Below are positions 10,690-22,862 of a stretch of DNA of 64,000 nucleotides, one piece after another (position 1 is the first letter of the stretch; the number at the start of each line of letters is the position of its first letter). The stretch spans positions 2,867,150 to 2,931,149 of the forward strand of contig VZQC01007982.1 in the NCBI GenBank assembly GCA_009823505.1, read 5' to 3'. The notes under the pieces are model-generated. The model saw only the letters and a list, made by a program, of their open reading frames with translations, was not told the origin of the DNA and did no database searches. A program made the translations under genes and the position numbers. Source of the stretch: Rhizomys pruinosus. Its lineage: Eukaryota; Chordata; Mammalia; Rodentia; Spalacidae.

Positions 10690-13030
10690 CCCCAGAATTT
10701 TTCAAGAAGGCCCTGAAAGCCATATGACATCAGTGCTTCCTCCTCTTCTGGTGTCAGTGGACAGAATCAAACCAAAAGCCATGGCAATCCCCCATTCCCA
10801 CACTTCTCTACTTTGTACCTGAGCAGAGTGGAGGCCCAGCAGCCTGCCCTGTACACGTCAGAGTCCTGAACATTTCTTTCCACATGGCATGGCACTAGCA
10901 AAAAACCCGAGTTGGCTGTCAGCAAAATGAACAAACTCCCTGTATTTGCCTAAGAGGCAAGGGAGGGGTGGGAGCTTCCCTCTGAACTGCAGTGTTACTA
11001 GGACACAGTTTGCTGTAATACACCAATTAACATCTCTCTCCACTTAATAGTTTCTAGTACAGGATAAAAATAGCTATCCACGTGGTGTAGAGATGCAAAC
11101 TATAACAATGGGGATATGTGCTGGAAGAGCCTGCTCTGCCTTACCTGGCAGAGATCACGAGGAAAGCGGGAACATTCTGGGAGATTTAGGAGTGACAGAG
11201 AACCTTCTAGAAATTAAAAGCCTTTCATCATTATGCTCTTCTGTTTGATCTGAGCCATCAAATGCTCCAACAGACAGTATATGAATATGCAGCATGGTGA
11301 CACGACACGGGGCTCCGGGTGGGAGGATTTCGTCATGAGTTCCCACGCCGGCACTGGCCAGTTCTGCGGCAGTGGCTTGAGTCCAATAGCATCTCTCAGC
11401 TGGACTCTATCTGCAAGGTCACTGAGATCCACCATAGGGCGGTGTGCAATGGCATACAGAAGGGCTTTGTCAATTGGAACCTGCCACTCTAATGTACGAG
11501 TAGGTCCCTGGGGATCTGGTGGCAGTAGGGTTCCATTGGCCATTGCAAAACAAACATGACCTTTGTTTTGATGACCCACGTGAACATGACCTTGAGTGAT
11601 CCCCACCCTCAGCAGGATGCATGGGAATCTCAACAACACAGGCTTTCTGGCATCAAGGTCAGCAGACATCATTCTTTATCTTGACCAGAAAGCATGCTTG
11701 GTGAACTATCTTACATGTGGGTCTTTAGTGATGTTTCTCAAGGAGAGAAGGGTCACCGATGCCCCTTTTCCTTCTAGTTTGCTATTCAGCTGAGGGAAAG
11801 GATGGGTGCTCACCCACACTCAAAGTCACTACCTTCTCTTTGATGGGAATCATTGAGAGCTGAGCCAGCCCCAGGGGCCTGGTGCCTCTTCCCATGGGAA
11901 TGTGATATGAAGCATTAGAATAGTCCCTCTCTATTACTCACCTATCTATGTTCCTTCCCTCTCAGCCCTCATCTCACAACATAGGACAGCACAAAGGCCC
12001 TGAGCTCTGTGAGATGTCAGGGACTCATGAAAGACAAAGAGAGAACCCTGAAAAACCTTCCACCTCCTACCTGCCCCCCAGCCCCAAATGACTTTCATGA
12101 GTTCTAGGTTTGTCTTCCAGGTAAGATGTTACATTAAGAAAGGATCTCTGTCTAAAAAGTTTCACAATCTTTGTTCTTGTGGTTTTTTCAGAATCATGAC
12201 TCAGGTCAAGGGAAAGAGGGCTTTGGTCTGTGGCTAAAGAAAAGCCATGCGAGGGCCCCTTCATTCACTCAACGACCATGTTTTCTTAACAGAAAAGTAC
12301 TCCAACAATAACACGATCCAGAGCTTCTCTGGGCATATGACCACCATATGTCGTACAAGAATTTTCTAGTTCATAGACATCCTTCTAACTCTGGCATGTG
12401 CTATGGTCCCAGGATCATGGGGAACAGGCTTGGACTGTCAGCTCAGGCTGCAAGAACCCAAATGAGCAAAGCATTACCAAGAACTTGGAAGAGGATCCAG
12501 GCAGGTATGGTGGGAAAAAGACCCAGAAAGACCCAGAAGAGGCAAGTCCTTCCCATAGAGCTACAGGAGAGGGCCTGGAAGAGCCCCCAGAAATCCATCT
12601 GCTGCTTTGGAAAAACCCCACAGATTTAGAGACAACTAGAGAAATAGATGCTACCTTGGAGCCAAAGAAGAGGTTTCAAAGGGGTTAGAAAGAACCTGTA
12701 TAACAACAGGTGACCATGGCAGGTGACCTCAGGGGTCAGTGGCCTGACCTCAACATGGGAAGTATCAGGGGCCAACACACTGAGATCATCAGAGATGGAA
12801 CAGCTAGCAGCTACCCATCAGTTAGGCAGGGAATGGTCACCTGTCATTGCTTGGCTAAAACAGGTCTTAGATCAAGGAGGATGCACAAGAGGAGATAAGC
12901 TGCCAAAGGGATGGTAATTCCTAAGGAGAAGGCATGTCTAACATCTTTGAGAAGCTTCAGGTCTTGGGCAGACATGATGGGCAACTCCCTTCATCAGCCT
13001 CAGCTCAAGAGAGTGTGACAGGAACCAGCA
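10690..13030. other. Intron, repeat-poor
   Basis: About 2.3 kb without SINEs or simple repeats. It contains the unassigned open frame at 11214-11672. The matching copy B stretch (26990-29280) looks essentially identical apart from two short patches, as expected for uniquely mappable DNA. Confidence 0.6.
11214..11672 (-). other. Unassigned 152-codon open frame in intron
   Basis: The longest open frame outside simple repeats in copy A. It starts at an ATG at 11672 and stops at 11214. I recognise no domain or family. Roughly the same stretch is also open on the plus strand (11281-11559) and in another minus frame (11155-11346), so the openness may reflect locally higher GC and few TA-containing triplets. 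No splice sites, polyadenylation signal or A-tail tie it to a transcript. It could be a decayed retrocopy or chance. An identical-looking copy at 27512-27970 belongs to the duplicated block and is not independent support. Confidence 0.25.
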
Positions 13031-13035
13031 TGGAC

Positions 13036-13260
13036 TCTGTCCAGACCCTGAATTCAAATCCTGCCTCCACTATTGTAGCTATGCAGCTTGGATCTGCTAT
13101 TTAACCTCTCTGGGCTTCAGTGTCCTCAAGGGTCTGAGGTAATAGCAAGTATGTATCTACTTTGTACTTGAGCATAGAAAGAGTTGGCATATACAAATCA
13201 CCCAAGAAGTATATACACCAAGTAATCAGACAACATATGATAAGCAGACAACATATGATG
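13036..13260 (+). mobile_element. MIR relic
   Basis: 'gaattcaaatcctgcctcca' followed by 'atttaacctctctgggcttc' and 'agtgtcctcaagggtctgag' is the MIR core. The extent on the 3' side is approximate. Confidence 0.85.
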
Positions 13261-13591
13261 GCCACGCGAGTCAGATAAATCCCCTTCATAGGGATTCTGT
13301 TGGGTTCAACGCTGCTAATTAAAGCTGGGAATGGGTACGTGAACTCCTAGGGTAGCAGGGGCAATATGAACAGCACCATAGATACAACTGCCTGTTCAGA
13401 AGTTTCTGGGCTTTCTAGGTGACTTCTTATCAGGGAGGCTTTTTAACCTCTTAGGAAAATACTCACTGTCCTCACCTCTTGGCTGGATTTACAATCCTTC
13501 ACAGCTCCCTAAACAGCCCTATCAGATAAGCCATCCACTGCTTCCTTCACACATGGAAAAGCTGCAAGACAGCCTTGAAAGTTATTGGTGG

Positions 13592-13822
13592 GGGCTGGAG
13601 CGATGGCCTAGCGGTTGGGAGCGCCGACCGCTCTTGCAGAGGACCCGGGTTCGATCCCCAGCACCCACATGGTGGCCGAGAGCCGTCTGAAACTCCAATT
13701 CCAGGAGAGCTCCAGTTCCAGGGGAGTCCGACGCCCTCTTCTGACCTCCGCGGCATTGCACGTCACGGGTGCACAGACTTGCATGCAGACAGTACATTCA
13801 TACACATACGGAAAAAAAAAAA
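13592..13822 (+). mobile_element. B2-family SINE, young, with internal 17-bp duplication
   Basis: Head 'gggctggagcgatggcctag', B box 'gggttcgatccccagcaccc', 3' end 'gcagacagtacattcatac' and a pure A tail. Target-site duplication AAAGTTATTGGTGG at 13578-13591 and 13823-13836 is perfect. It contains two adjacent 17-bp units (ctccaattccaggagag then ctccagttccaggggag), a mark shared with 41831-42044 and 44923-45170. The copy B equivalent is at about 29950-30200, with indels. Confidence 0.94.
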
Positions 13823-13839
13823 AAAGTTATTGGTGGAAT

Positions 13840-14949
13840 AGAGCTGGCAAGCTTCTGATTCATCAAGGAATCAAATGAAATGTGATCAGAGGCTCCATCC
13901 AGCCCGCCTTCCTGGAGTTAGCCCACAGCTCTTCAGGGAGGCTGGTCTTGGAGTTAAGCAAGGTAGAAAGAGGCACGCAGCACCAACACAGAGGACATGG
14001 GGTTTGCATTATTCTTTCATCACGGAATCAGTCATACTCTCTTGCAGACAAGATGACCTACAATGCAAAAGCTTGAAGTTCTTCCTAAGGCCAAGGCCAG
14101 AGAGTTTTGCTCTGTCCCATTGGGAGCACGTGAGCACCCTTGGCCTTGTAACCTCCCTGTTCCAGAGAACGTGGCTCCTGGAGCTTAGACTCCTAAACCC
14201 AGATCAGCCGCACGCATCAAAGACTTCTCAAACACGTGTTCGGGTCTTCAAGCCACAATGGAGAAATTAACACAGAGAGGATGCAGAGTAACAGGCCAAA
14301 GTCAGAAGGTTTAAGGAACCTAGGATCCCACATCCACAGCCTAGTTCCACAGGGGTCTTTGAGCACATGCTCAGAGGTAGCACAAGAGAAGGTTGTTTTG
14401 TGGTTTCTAATGCTTCACTGACCACATCATTCAGGGCAGTGGTGTCCAGTAACAACACCATTCCTGAGTCGCAGAACTATGGCTTCTTTACTACGGGATC
14501 CTTTGAAATGCCAAGATGCTTCAAATCTGTCAGACCTCAGGAAACACCTGTTCCCTCTAACACCATCAGAAGTGGCCACATGGCTCTCACACATCCATGC
14601 ACACACATGCACACATGGCTGATTGGTTTCCTAGGTGTACCTGGGTATACCCGAGTCCACTCCTGATCAATACTTGTATTGCTGAATAGGTAGAGCCTCT
14701 CTTGCTCCTTAATTCTCTGGCACAAACCTTCATCACCTCATTTCAACTGGGCCTAAGATGGTCCTGAAATAATTATGCCAGAACCAGAAAAAGCTTACAT
14801 TCCATCTGCCAAGGCTTTAACTCTCTCTTAACTCTTTCTNGGCAGATTGTTCTTTTGCCAGGTTTTTCAATTGGCCTCAGAATCTATGGTAATGACACAG
14901 AGAGGGAATTCCTTCTGTAAGGAAGGAGAATCTGTCTTCCGTTTTTAAA
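13840..14949. other. Intron with an N at 14840
   Basis: No repeat or coding similarity recognised. A single N at 14840 marks an unresolved join: about 110 bases right of it do not match copy B at the same place (about 31300-31370). Confidence 0.6.
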
Positions 14950-15104
14950 ATTTTTTTTTTTTATCTTTTTGAGACAGGGTCTCCCTGTAGCCCCAGCTGT
15001 CCTGGAACTCACTTTGTAGACCAGGCTGGCCTTGAACTCACAAAGATCCACCTGCCTTTGCCTCCTGAGTGCTGGGATTAAAGGCATGCACCACCACGCC
15101 CGGC
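14950..15104 (-). mobile_element. B1 SINE
   Basis: T tail, 'gagacagggtctccctgtag', 'gaccaggctggccttgaact' and a clean 'gtgctgggattaaaggcatg' ending 'ccaccacgcccggc'. Full-length, low divergence. Confidence 0.95.
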
Positions 15105-15813
15105 TGAAATGCAATTTCAAAGACAGTGCTGATGTTTACACACATACCTCCTGTACTTCATGCTAAACCATTTTTTCCTAATAGTGCTAAAAATGGCCAT
15201 GATAATAGAATCCCAGTGAACACTGAAGGGAAAGTTTCTCTGACCTCAATAACCAAAATAACCGGAGGTCAAATGGAGAAACCTGGTGTGCTGGTGAAAG
15301 GCTCGTAGTGTAACGTTCGTTCGGGACTGGCGCACTGTGACTTCTTCACTTCTTGCTGCAGAAGTGGGAGAAGCAGAGGAAGATGGGAAAAAAAGGCAGA
15401 GGAGGGCTGAGAATAAGTCACTAAAAACAGCAGGCAGGTCCCCTCAGCTTTTCCAGGAACAACACCCCCCCCATGTGTACACTGTATTTATGCACATACT
15501 CACACATTTGAGAAGAAAAGAAATTACATAATATGTCAGCTGCTCATTTTCATAAGCCTGATGGAAACAGAGTATTCTCAATCCTGTGAGTACAGAAGCC
15601 CATGGCAAGAGTCCAGGGACTTATAACCAGCACTGATAGACAAGACCCCTTCCCTGAAGCTCACATGGGGCCTGGGATGCTCGGAGCACCCAGCTTGGAG
15701 GCCTACCCAAGGTGTCAGTGCCAAGTTCTTCCTGTGTGGAGCATCAAATTTTTCATGTGCTCCAAATTTGACCTACACAAAAAGGCGCATACTTAATATG
15801 AAAATCAAATTGA
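15105..15813. other. Intron, no recognisable feature
   Basis: No repeat family seen. Short CpG-containing stretch near 15310-15340 but far too small for a CpG island. Confidence 0.55.
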
Positions 15814-15832
15814 GCACACGCGCGCGCACGCG

Positions 15833-15863
<31 letters not shown>

Positions 15864-15864
15864 A
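15814..15864. repeat. (CG)n-(CA)n alternating purine-pyrimidine tract
   Basis: About 27 bp of CG/CA alternation followed by about 24 bp of CA. Pure purine-pyrimidine alternation with many CG steps is the strongest type of Z-DNA-forming sequence. In copy B (32257-32308) the alternation is broken (gccgcaccgcgcgccgcg), which looks like read error. Confidence 0.95.
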
Positions 15865-17148
15865 GATAATGCAAAGGGATGGGTCTTGAAGCTTGTGCAT
15901 GAACAAGTACACGACCACCCTGGAGATGAAGTTTCTTCCTCAGTAGAACTGGAATGAGCTCATTTTCCTTGAGGAGCTGCTGAGAAATTTCTAAGCTTGC
16001 TGTGCATGTAGAAGGTGTTGGTGGTACAAGAGCCAGCAAGGGTCAATGGACAACCCCTTTGAGGGTGGAGACAACCCTAGCTGCTTGGTGCTTTTGTTTT
16101 CTTGTTTTTCATCTCCTTTCTTCCGTTCTCCAGCCCTGACTGATGAAAAGTGATTTCTGCTTCTGTAGTAGTGGTGGGTTTACCTGGTGGCCTGAAGTTA
16201 GTCCTTACTCCTATAATTGAAGACCAACCTCCCACAACTTGTCAGGAGCACTTATTCCTCCACAAACAGAGCTCAGCACCAAGGTTTGCAAAGCCAGCCT
16301 GAGAATGTGCCCTTCCAACAAGAAAGTGCCCCACAGTCTTTGTTCCAATATACTTCTACAGGTTCTTGATACATTACTCTTTCTAATTTGCTCTAGTCTT
16401 CAAATCCCCAAGAACCGAAAAGTTACTCCTGCCCCCCCCCAATTTGGTGATCTCACAATACTGTAAGCTACATCTTGCTTACTTGATAATACAAGATGGC
16501 ACTAGTGCTAAGAATTTAGAGGAAGAAAATGAAAAAAGAAAAAAAAGAACAACAACAAAAAAACAAAACTGGGCATTCAGTCAGTTTCCCTTGACCATTA
16601 AATGACCAAGGTCAATGGACACTCCCTTGGAGGATGGGGATACCACTCAGCCTTTCGTGCTGACACTTTCTGCCCTGGATCTTCCCACAGAGCTTCAGTA
16701 GGTGCTCCACATGCAGAGCACCCCAAAGCTTATGAATCTAGACATTGGGAATTCCAGAAGCTTTTTGTACTGGAAGCTTTCCTGAACCCAAGGGAAAACA
16801 ATCAATCCCACATTCAAGTCAATGAAATTGAGAAACTGACAGAGCTGTCAGAACCCAAGACGGAGGGCCAAGAGCCAATATGTTTTGACCAGGGCAGCTT
16901 ATGTGGCTCGGGGGCTTGGGGCCAGCCATCGTCCATCTAGCTTGGATGAGAGAAACTCAAGTACCCTAGGTGGGAATCATGGAAAAGTTTTTCAGCCTTT
17001 GTAAAAGCTTCTAATGCTCCATCTGGTCCCCAAATGCATCCTCTGAGATCTCGAGCATCATGTCCCTCCACAGCAATTTTGCAGGTATTTTACAGGAACC
17101 TCCACTGGGGTAGGAAGAATCACCACCCTCCCACCCCCGCCCCCACCA
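15865..17148. other. Intron, A-rich tract near 16520-16570, otherwise nothing recognised
   Basis: Contains an impure poly-A segment with AAC interruptions (about 16520-16570) that may be the remnant of a retroposon tail. No other feature is visible. Confidence 0.5.
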
Positions 17149-17280
17149 ATGTCCATGTCCTACTCTCCAGAAGCTGTATGCCACCTAACATGACAAAAAG
17201 GACCTTGAAATTGATACAGTTAAGGACCTTGAGATGGGGAGGATACCCTGGATGGTCCAAATGGGCACACTTAGACCATA
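17149..17280 (+). mobile_element. MaLR (MLT1-like) LTR, 5' half
   Basis: 'tgtcctactctccagaagct' then 'aacatgacaaaaaggacctt', 'gatacagttaaggacct' and 'tgagatggggaggataccct' match the 5'/middle part of an MLT1-type LTR. Its 3' half is absent from copy A but is found at 34028-34300, beyond copy B. Confidence 0.7.
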
Positions 17281-17924
17281 AAAATAATAGATTATTACAG
17301 TTATTGAGATGATTTAGATGAATAAACATGAGCAAAATGCCATGATAGAAATTTTTATGTTCATCATTGCAACCACATCATATGACTCTATGGAGATCAC
17401 CCATGTGTCATGTTATGTGAGTAAATATAATGCACTTCCTGAAGTAGCACAAATCTTGTAAGTTTGTAAATAGAAACACTGTTATAATCAATCCTAAAAC
17501 CATCTATTGTTAATGATATGCATTAAATTATTAGTCTTCAAATACAGATTGATTCAGCTTCAGTAGAATTTGTGTAACTTTTTATTTTTTTTCTCCAAAT
17601 GAGGGTACATTTTTAGGCTGTGTTTTTTATTGGATCTATATTTAATTGATATCCATGTATTCCCATGATGCATTTGTACTTTGTTAACCTTATCCAAAAA
17701 TTGAATGGCTACAGGTGGTGGTATTTTGACAATGCATTTAACATGACTGATTGCACTTCTAGGTTCTGCTTTGTCATGTTTTTTTCTCTATTACATAATT
17801 AAAAAAATATATCAGGGACAACTCCAATTTCTCTACCCTCACACCATGTCCCTCTTCTAGCCTTGGATACAGGTCCTATTATCTCTTAACACCCAAGATC
17901 TCTGGACTACACTCTTAGTCTAGA
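17281..17924. other. AT-rich insertion in the MLT1 LTR, family unclear
   Basis: The MLT1 match stops here and AT-rich sequence begins. Copy B shares only the first 265 bp (to 17545). The rest (17546-17924) occurs only here. Probably part of an L1 insertion, given the ORF2 fragment that follows. Confidence 0.4.
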
Positions 17925-18020
17925 AAAGGGATCAAATTATCCTGATTTGCAGATCATATGATATTATAACTAAGAGATGCCAAAAGTTCCACTAGAAGAC
18001 TCTTAGAAATGATTAACATT
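17925..18020 (+). mobile_element. L1 ORF2 reverse-transcriptase fragment
   Basis: 'ctgatttgcagatcatatga' corresponds to the L1 segment around the F-A-D-D catalytic motif (here F-A-D-H). It is followed by 'gccaaaagttccactagaag' and 'actcttagaaatgattaac', as in L1 ORF2. The second catalytic Asp is changed and the fragment is short, so it is not functional. Confidence 0.7.
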
Positions 18021-18021
18021 G

Positions 18022-18196
18022 GGGGCTGGAGAGATGGCTCGGTGGTTAAGAGGTTAAGAGCACTGACTGCTCTTGCAGAAGACTTGGTTCGATTCCCAGC
18101 GCCCACATGGCAGTAAAGAACCGTCTTTAAGTCCAGTTCCTGGGGAATCCAGTGCCCTCTTCTGAACTCAGCCACATTGCACAACACAGGTGCACC
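18022..18196 (+). mobile_element. B3-like SINE cut off at an N
   Basis: Head 'ggggctggagagatggctcg', B box 'ggttcgattcccagcgcc', then 'ttgcacaacacaggtgcacc', where the sequence stops at N (18197). The A tail is missing, so the contig ends inside the element. Contains the single, not duplicated, 17-bp unit. Confidence 0.9.
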
Positions 18197-18197
18197 N
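18197..18197. other. Single N: contig join
   Basis: An unresolved base between a truncated SINE and the first base of copy B. No SINE 3' end or target duplication follows. Confidence 0.97.
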
Positions 18198-18623
18198 GTT
18201 TGGATGTCAACTTGTGATGTTAATCTTTCTTCATTGTCAGTCTGACTAGATTTAGAATCATCTAGAAGGCACACCTCTGGGTATGCTCTGAGGGACATTT
18301 CCAGAGAGGATTAACTGAAGGGAGAGCCCACCCTGGATGTGGATGTCACCATCTCCTGGAATGGAGTGGCAGGCTGAAGAAAAAGGAAAAGGAGGAATTC
18401 AGCGAGGGATCCAGCGCCAGCATTTAGTTACCTCTTTTTCCTGTCTTCGGACACAGTAGGATGAGCTGGCCCACACTCCGCCCCCTGTGCTACCCGACCC
18501 CTGTGCTATCCAGGCCACAGTGAACTGTTCTCCCTCAAATCGTAAGCCATTTAAGCCCCTCTTTATTCCCATCGCTTTTGCCAGATATTTTTGTCACACA
18601 ATAAGAAAAGTAACTGATACAGC
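18198..18623 (+). mobile_element. Copy B of the URR1-type repeat
   Basis: Nearly identical to 2585-3010; copy B begins within this element immediately after the N. Confidence 0.55.
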
Positions 18624-19567
18624 CATGGAGGAGCTGATGGATCAGTCAAAGGTTGGAGGCAGACAGGACCTTTCTGCTTGTGGACTACTATCCTTTGCTC
18701 TTGGGAGGCCTTTGAGGAAACTGACTCAAATATTCCTGAAGAGATGACAAAAAGCCATTTTATTTTATGCCATCCAATGGTAAAAAGGTCACCATTCATA
18801 ATGGTTATGCCTCTTTAAAACCTCAACAGTAGGTTACAAGAGATCCACCTTAAACAAATAAGGCAGGGAGTAAAAAAGCAGGATATAAAGCATTCTCATG
18901 TACACACATGCACGCACAAGCAACCTTTCAGGTCTCTAACACCGTCATTCTATGTATATTGAGCCTTTGCTTCCCATCCATAATAAACATAGGGGTAAAT
19001 TGAAGCTTCCCTCTGGGACCAGAGAAGACATGCAAAGACAATACAACATGCTGCTGTTTACCCTTTACCTAGACACCCTTCATTCTACATTTATATCTAG
19101 GAAAACAATTACTAAACCAAATTGACACACCATTGATAACTGAACTACAGTCATACTTACAAATGTCCCATGATCTTTGTTACTTTACCCATTATTGTAA
19201 CAAAATACCAGACACGAAGCAGCTTTAGAGTAAGAGAGGTTTGTCTGGTTTATGGTGTGAGGAGTCACAATTCATCTTGGTGGTGGTAAAGGAATGGCAG
19301 CACACAGGATGGAGCTCCATGACGGCAGGACATTAACAGAAATTCTTTCTGACCTTCTCACATCTCCATGGAATAGAGAGCACAGACGGGGCAGGAAGTA
19401 AGCTGAGTTATAACCCTCAAGGCCTGCCTTTATCTAGTGATTCGCACGGCTTCTAAAACTGAGCGGCAGGGCCTCTAACCCTTAAAGTTTTTATCAGCTC
19501 CCAGAACACCCTACCACTAGCTAGGCGCCTACGTAATTACAAGTATGCGAGCCTGGTGAGGGACATC

Positions 19568-19806
19568 TGTTTTTTTTTTTATTTACTTATGATTTTTTTA
19601 TGTGTAATCGAAGTGTACTGTCTGCATTCAGACAGTTGGTGCTCCTGTGTTGTGCAATGCCACAGAGGTCAGAAGAGGTCGGATTCCCTTGGAGTTTCAA
19701 GATGGTTCCTTTAGGCCACGCATGTTAGGTGCCTGGGAATCGACCCGGGTTCTCTGCAAAGAGCAGTGGTCGGTGGCTCTTAACTTCTGAGCCCATCTCT
19801 CCAGCC
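19568..19806 (-). mobile_element. Copy B of the B3 SINE
   Basis: Same insertion as 3932-4162. The flanking duplication reads 'gggacatctgttttt' and 'gggacattcgttttt', each with an extra base, indicating sequencing error. Confidence 0.85.
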
Positions 19807-20161
19807 CAGGGACATTCGTTTTTATCCAAACCGACCGCACTATGGCACTTGCTATTCCTGGGGGTCCAATTGGAGACCCATATTGCAGGAAGGGTGTACT
19901 TGGTTTTACCTAATTTTCTATTCACTGCATCTTTTTAAATTAAGAAACATACAATTATAATTTTGGTCTTAAGTCACTATACTTTAATATTCGCGCCTTT
20001 CCCTGGCCTTTCAACATTCTCGCCGCAATGCAGTAAGACCATCAAGAGCACCAGAAACAATGGGCTGATTTGGTGAATGTAATGTTATATGACTGTTTTC
20101 AAAGGCGGTTCTACGATGCGAGATTAGCAAATGTTCACGACACATGTTGCTCCCCGTGCTG

Positions 20162-20450
20162 CTAGGCTGAATAATGGTCAAGACATCCAGGGCCTACTAC
20201 TCTAGAACCTGTAAAAAGTTGCTTTCCTGTTACTTTCGGTTTGTGCTGATGTGATTCAGCTTAAGGAATCTGTGAAGGAAGAGCATCTGACCTAAGATAT
20301 CTCATCAATCCTAAAGATGGAATCACAAATTCATTTGAGAGGCACGAAGACCAGTCTTACTTCAGAGGCTTGTTCAATAGGCCATTTAGCATCGTGATAA
20401 TTTTGTTCTCCACACTGGCCTCCTGCAACCAAGGGATACTAAACGACGAC
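20162..20450 (+). mobile_element. Copy B of the MLT1-like LTR
   Basis: Same insertion as 4513-4772, with numerous one- and two-base insertions. The following 20460-20940 is the most garbled stretch of copy B. Confidence 0.55.
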
Positions 20451-22670
20451 CTTAATGTTAGGCAGTGCAACAACATCGAAAGCTAGTCAATGCTAAGGAG
20501 TTTCAGTGTCTCACTCACTCAGATACTGCAGTAGCTGCTCGCGCTTCGTGCACAGGGCGTGATTCATAACTGTATCTCTGTGAGTAGTGTAAGGATACAT
20601 ACACACACACGGGTTAATTGCTACAGCCAATACTTGAGGAGACATACACAATTCTACTCACACACTCGCGACTTGGAAGAGTCCAGCACGGAAAAGAAAT
20701 ATATAGCTTAACGTGTGAAGGACGATAGGACCGGGTTCTCTACTATCTATACAGATTCTGAAGTATATGAAAGACTTCATCCAGAAGGAGTCGCTTTATA
20801 TCACCGCGAAGCGACGTACACGCTGTTTGATTTATTTACTGGCAGCTCTTCTAAGGCAAAAATCACAAACCCATTCAAAAAACTCATACAAAAAGGTCGC
20901 AGAGTTTAGAGGTGCTCCATGCCGATTGAGGGTAGATTACAAAAGGGTATTACCATGCACGAACGAATGAAGAAGAAGGAGGCCAAGTCGTGCACAGCAG
21001 ATGAGAAGCTCGCACCTACTCACACGCATGACAGAGAGAACATCATAGAGAAAGAGACGAGTAGAGCGGCAAGGCCCGGGTGGCCCCATGGATCAAAGTG
21101 CAAAATAAATGAGAAAAGTCTATTGTGAGGGAAGTCGGCGGCTTGCTGCCTGCCTCCTAGAGGGTGGGGCTGGGGCTTCGGGGGCCCAGGAGAGGGACTT
21201 CTGAGCAAATGAAGTGTTCTGTTTCTTGATTTGGTGCAGGTTGTGTCACGGAGGAGTTGAATGTGTAAAAACTCAGTAAGGTGCACACTCAAGATAGTAA
21301 TGCCAATTCCTGTATGAAATATGAATATGCAGTCATGTCCAGAAGACATCTCTCTGCCAAGCCCATCCACTCACAAAGCTGTATGCACTGGAGAGAGCTG
21401 GGCTAAATGCCTCGCAGGACAAGCATAGCAAACAAGGCCAGCCTATTACCATAATTACATCTCCATGAAGGTGAAAAGCCCTTATTTTCCCTTCATGTCT
21501 ATAATGTTGTGGGAACACAGGATACAATTATAGCCTTGAAATATGCAACTTAGGAGGCATAAACACATACATCTATGCAGGTCTAGGTGAAGCATGTATA
21601 TTTACACGGCATGACCAAACCAGACAGTCAGTACAACCGCCACCCTGCCTCCATACCCACTCCAGACTGCCGGAGGCTTCCTGACCCTTTGAGCTGCTAT
21701 CTGAACACCAATATAAGCTACTCTGGACATAAATTCCCCTGAGCAGATGGTTTTCTGGGACAGAGCCCCTAATTAAAAAATTGCATGAAGAGGCACAGGG
21801 TAAGAACTTAAGTAGTAGCTGTGGGTGGCGTTTTAAGCAGCAACAAGATGTTTCATTTGGAGGAAACGGTGTTTGCTCCTTTTCTTATCAGATCTTCAAC
21901 TTCTTTGGTCACCATCCATCATTGAAGGGAAGTAGGAAGCAAATTGAACAGCAGCATGTGTGAAATGGAATGATCCTATTTTCTTGGCAGTGCAGAGAGG
22001 AATTCTGGGAAAGACCAATGAGCATTAGGCAGTCTCATTGTGAATTTGAGTGAATTTGATTTTTGTAGACTCTTTCAGGGTAAAGCATATTAGGGCATTA
22101 GGGATGTCTGGGGGAGAGGTATGGGTGGGCTCCAGCCCCTAGGCTCTAGAGGTGTCCTATTCCCCTCCAGAATTTTCAAACTATGTTCCCACACATAGAC
22201 ATTCGGGCCATCAGGGAGCTTGTAAGCAAATTGAGACTTGTTTCAGCCCTAGCTCAAGCATGCATAGATCAGAAAGCAAGTCTGCAAGTTGAATGGACAG
22301 GGACTGCACTTAACACATAGCACCCTAAGATCAAAAGGAAATAATTTAACTATTTGTTGATTTTGATGATGTTATTATTACATCTCCCTTCCAGAAGTGT
22401 CACAGTCTTCCTACAGTTTCAGGTGCCAAAGGATGCTGGTTGGAGTTTCACCAGCTGGAAAACAAGTGAATTCAGGACAGCTCAAGGGGTCCCAGCTGAA
22501 GACTGAGACTGGTGCCTTCAACTCTAGAAAGTTGTGTTTAAATCCAGAATCATGTATCACCACAGGCTCTCTGTATCTCCATCTTTCCCTTTCCTCCATT
22601 ACTGCCTAAGGTGCTAAGAATTAGTCTTGGCTAATCTCAAGTATTAATAACTGTGAGGATGAAAGTGGGG

Positions 22671-22738
22671 AGACAGAGAGAGAGGAGAGAGAAGAGAGAG
22701 AGAGAGAGAGCGAGAGACGAGAGGAGAGAACGAGAGAG
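22671..22738. repeat. Copy B of the (GA)n microsatellite
   Basis: Same tract as 6812-6886 but with GAGGA and CGAGAC irregularities. Confidence 0.85.
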
Positions 22739-22830
22739 ATTAGAATTTAAAACTTTCAGAAAAGAGTCGCCAACGCCCTAGCTCAAATTATCCATTAGAG
22801 GCAGAAGAAAAAAAATTTAAAAAATCACAA

Positions 22831-22862
<32 letters not shown>

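Larger units (their letters stand above)
2585..17545 (+). repeat. Copy A of a ~15-kb duplicated segment
   Basis: Homologous along its length to 18198-34013. The left boundary is the base before 'tttggatgtcaacttgtg'; the right boundary is after 'ttagtcttcaaatac'. Copy A reads cleanly, with regular microsatellites and intact target-site duplications. Copy B carries many single-base insertions. Copy A has one N (14840). It looks like the authentic version of the locus; see the findings. Confidence 0.93.

Noticed and set aside
15300..15345. CpG island or promoter
   Set aside because: Only a handful of CpGs within about 40 bp; far below island length.
20460..21030. Apparently novel sequence and short open frames in copy B
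   Set aside because: It occupies the same place as 4790-5170 and recovers recognisable words between insertions. It is corrupted sequence, not new biology.
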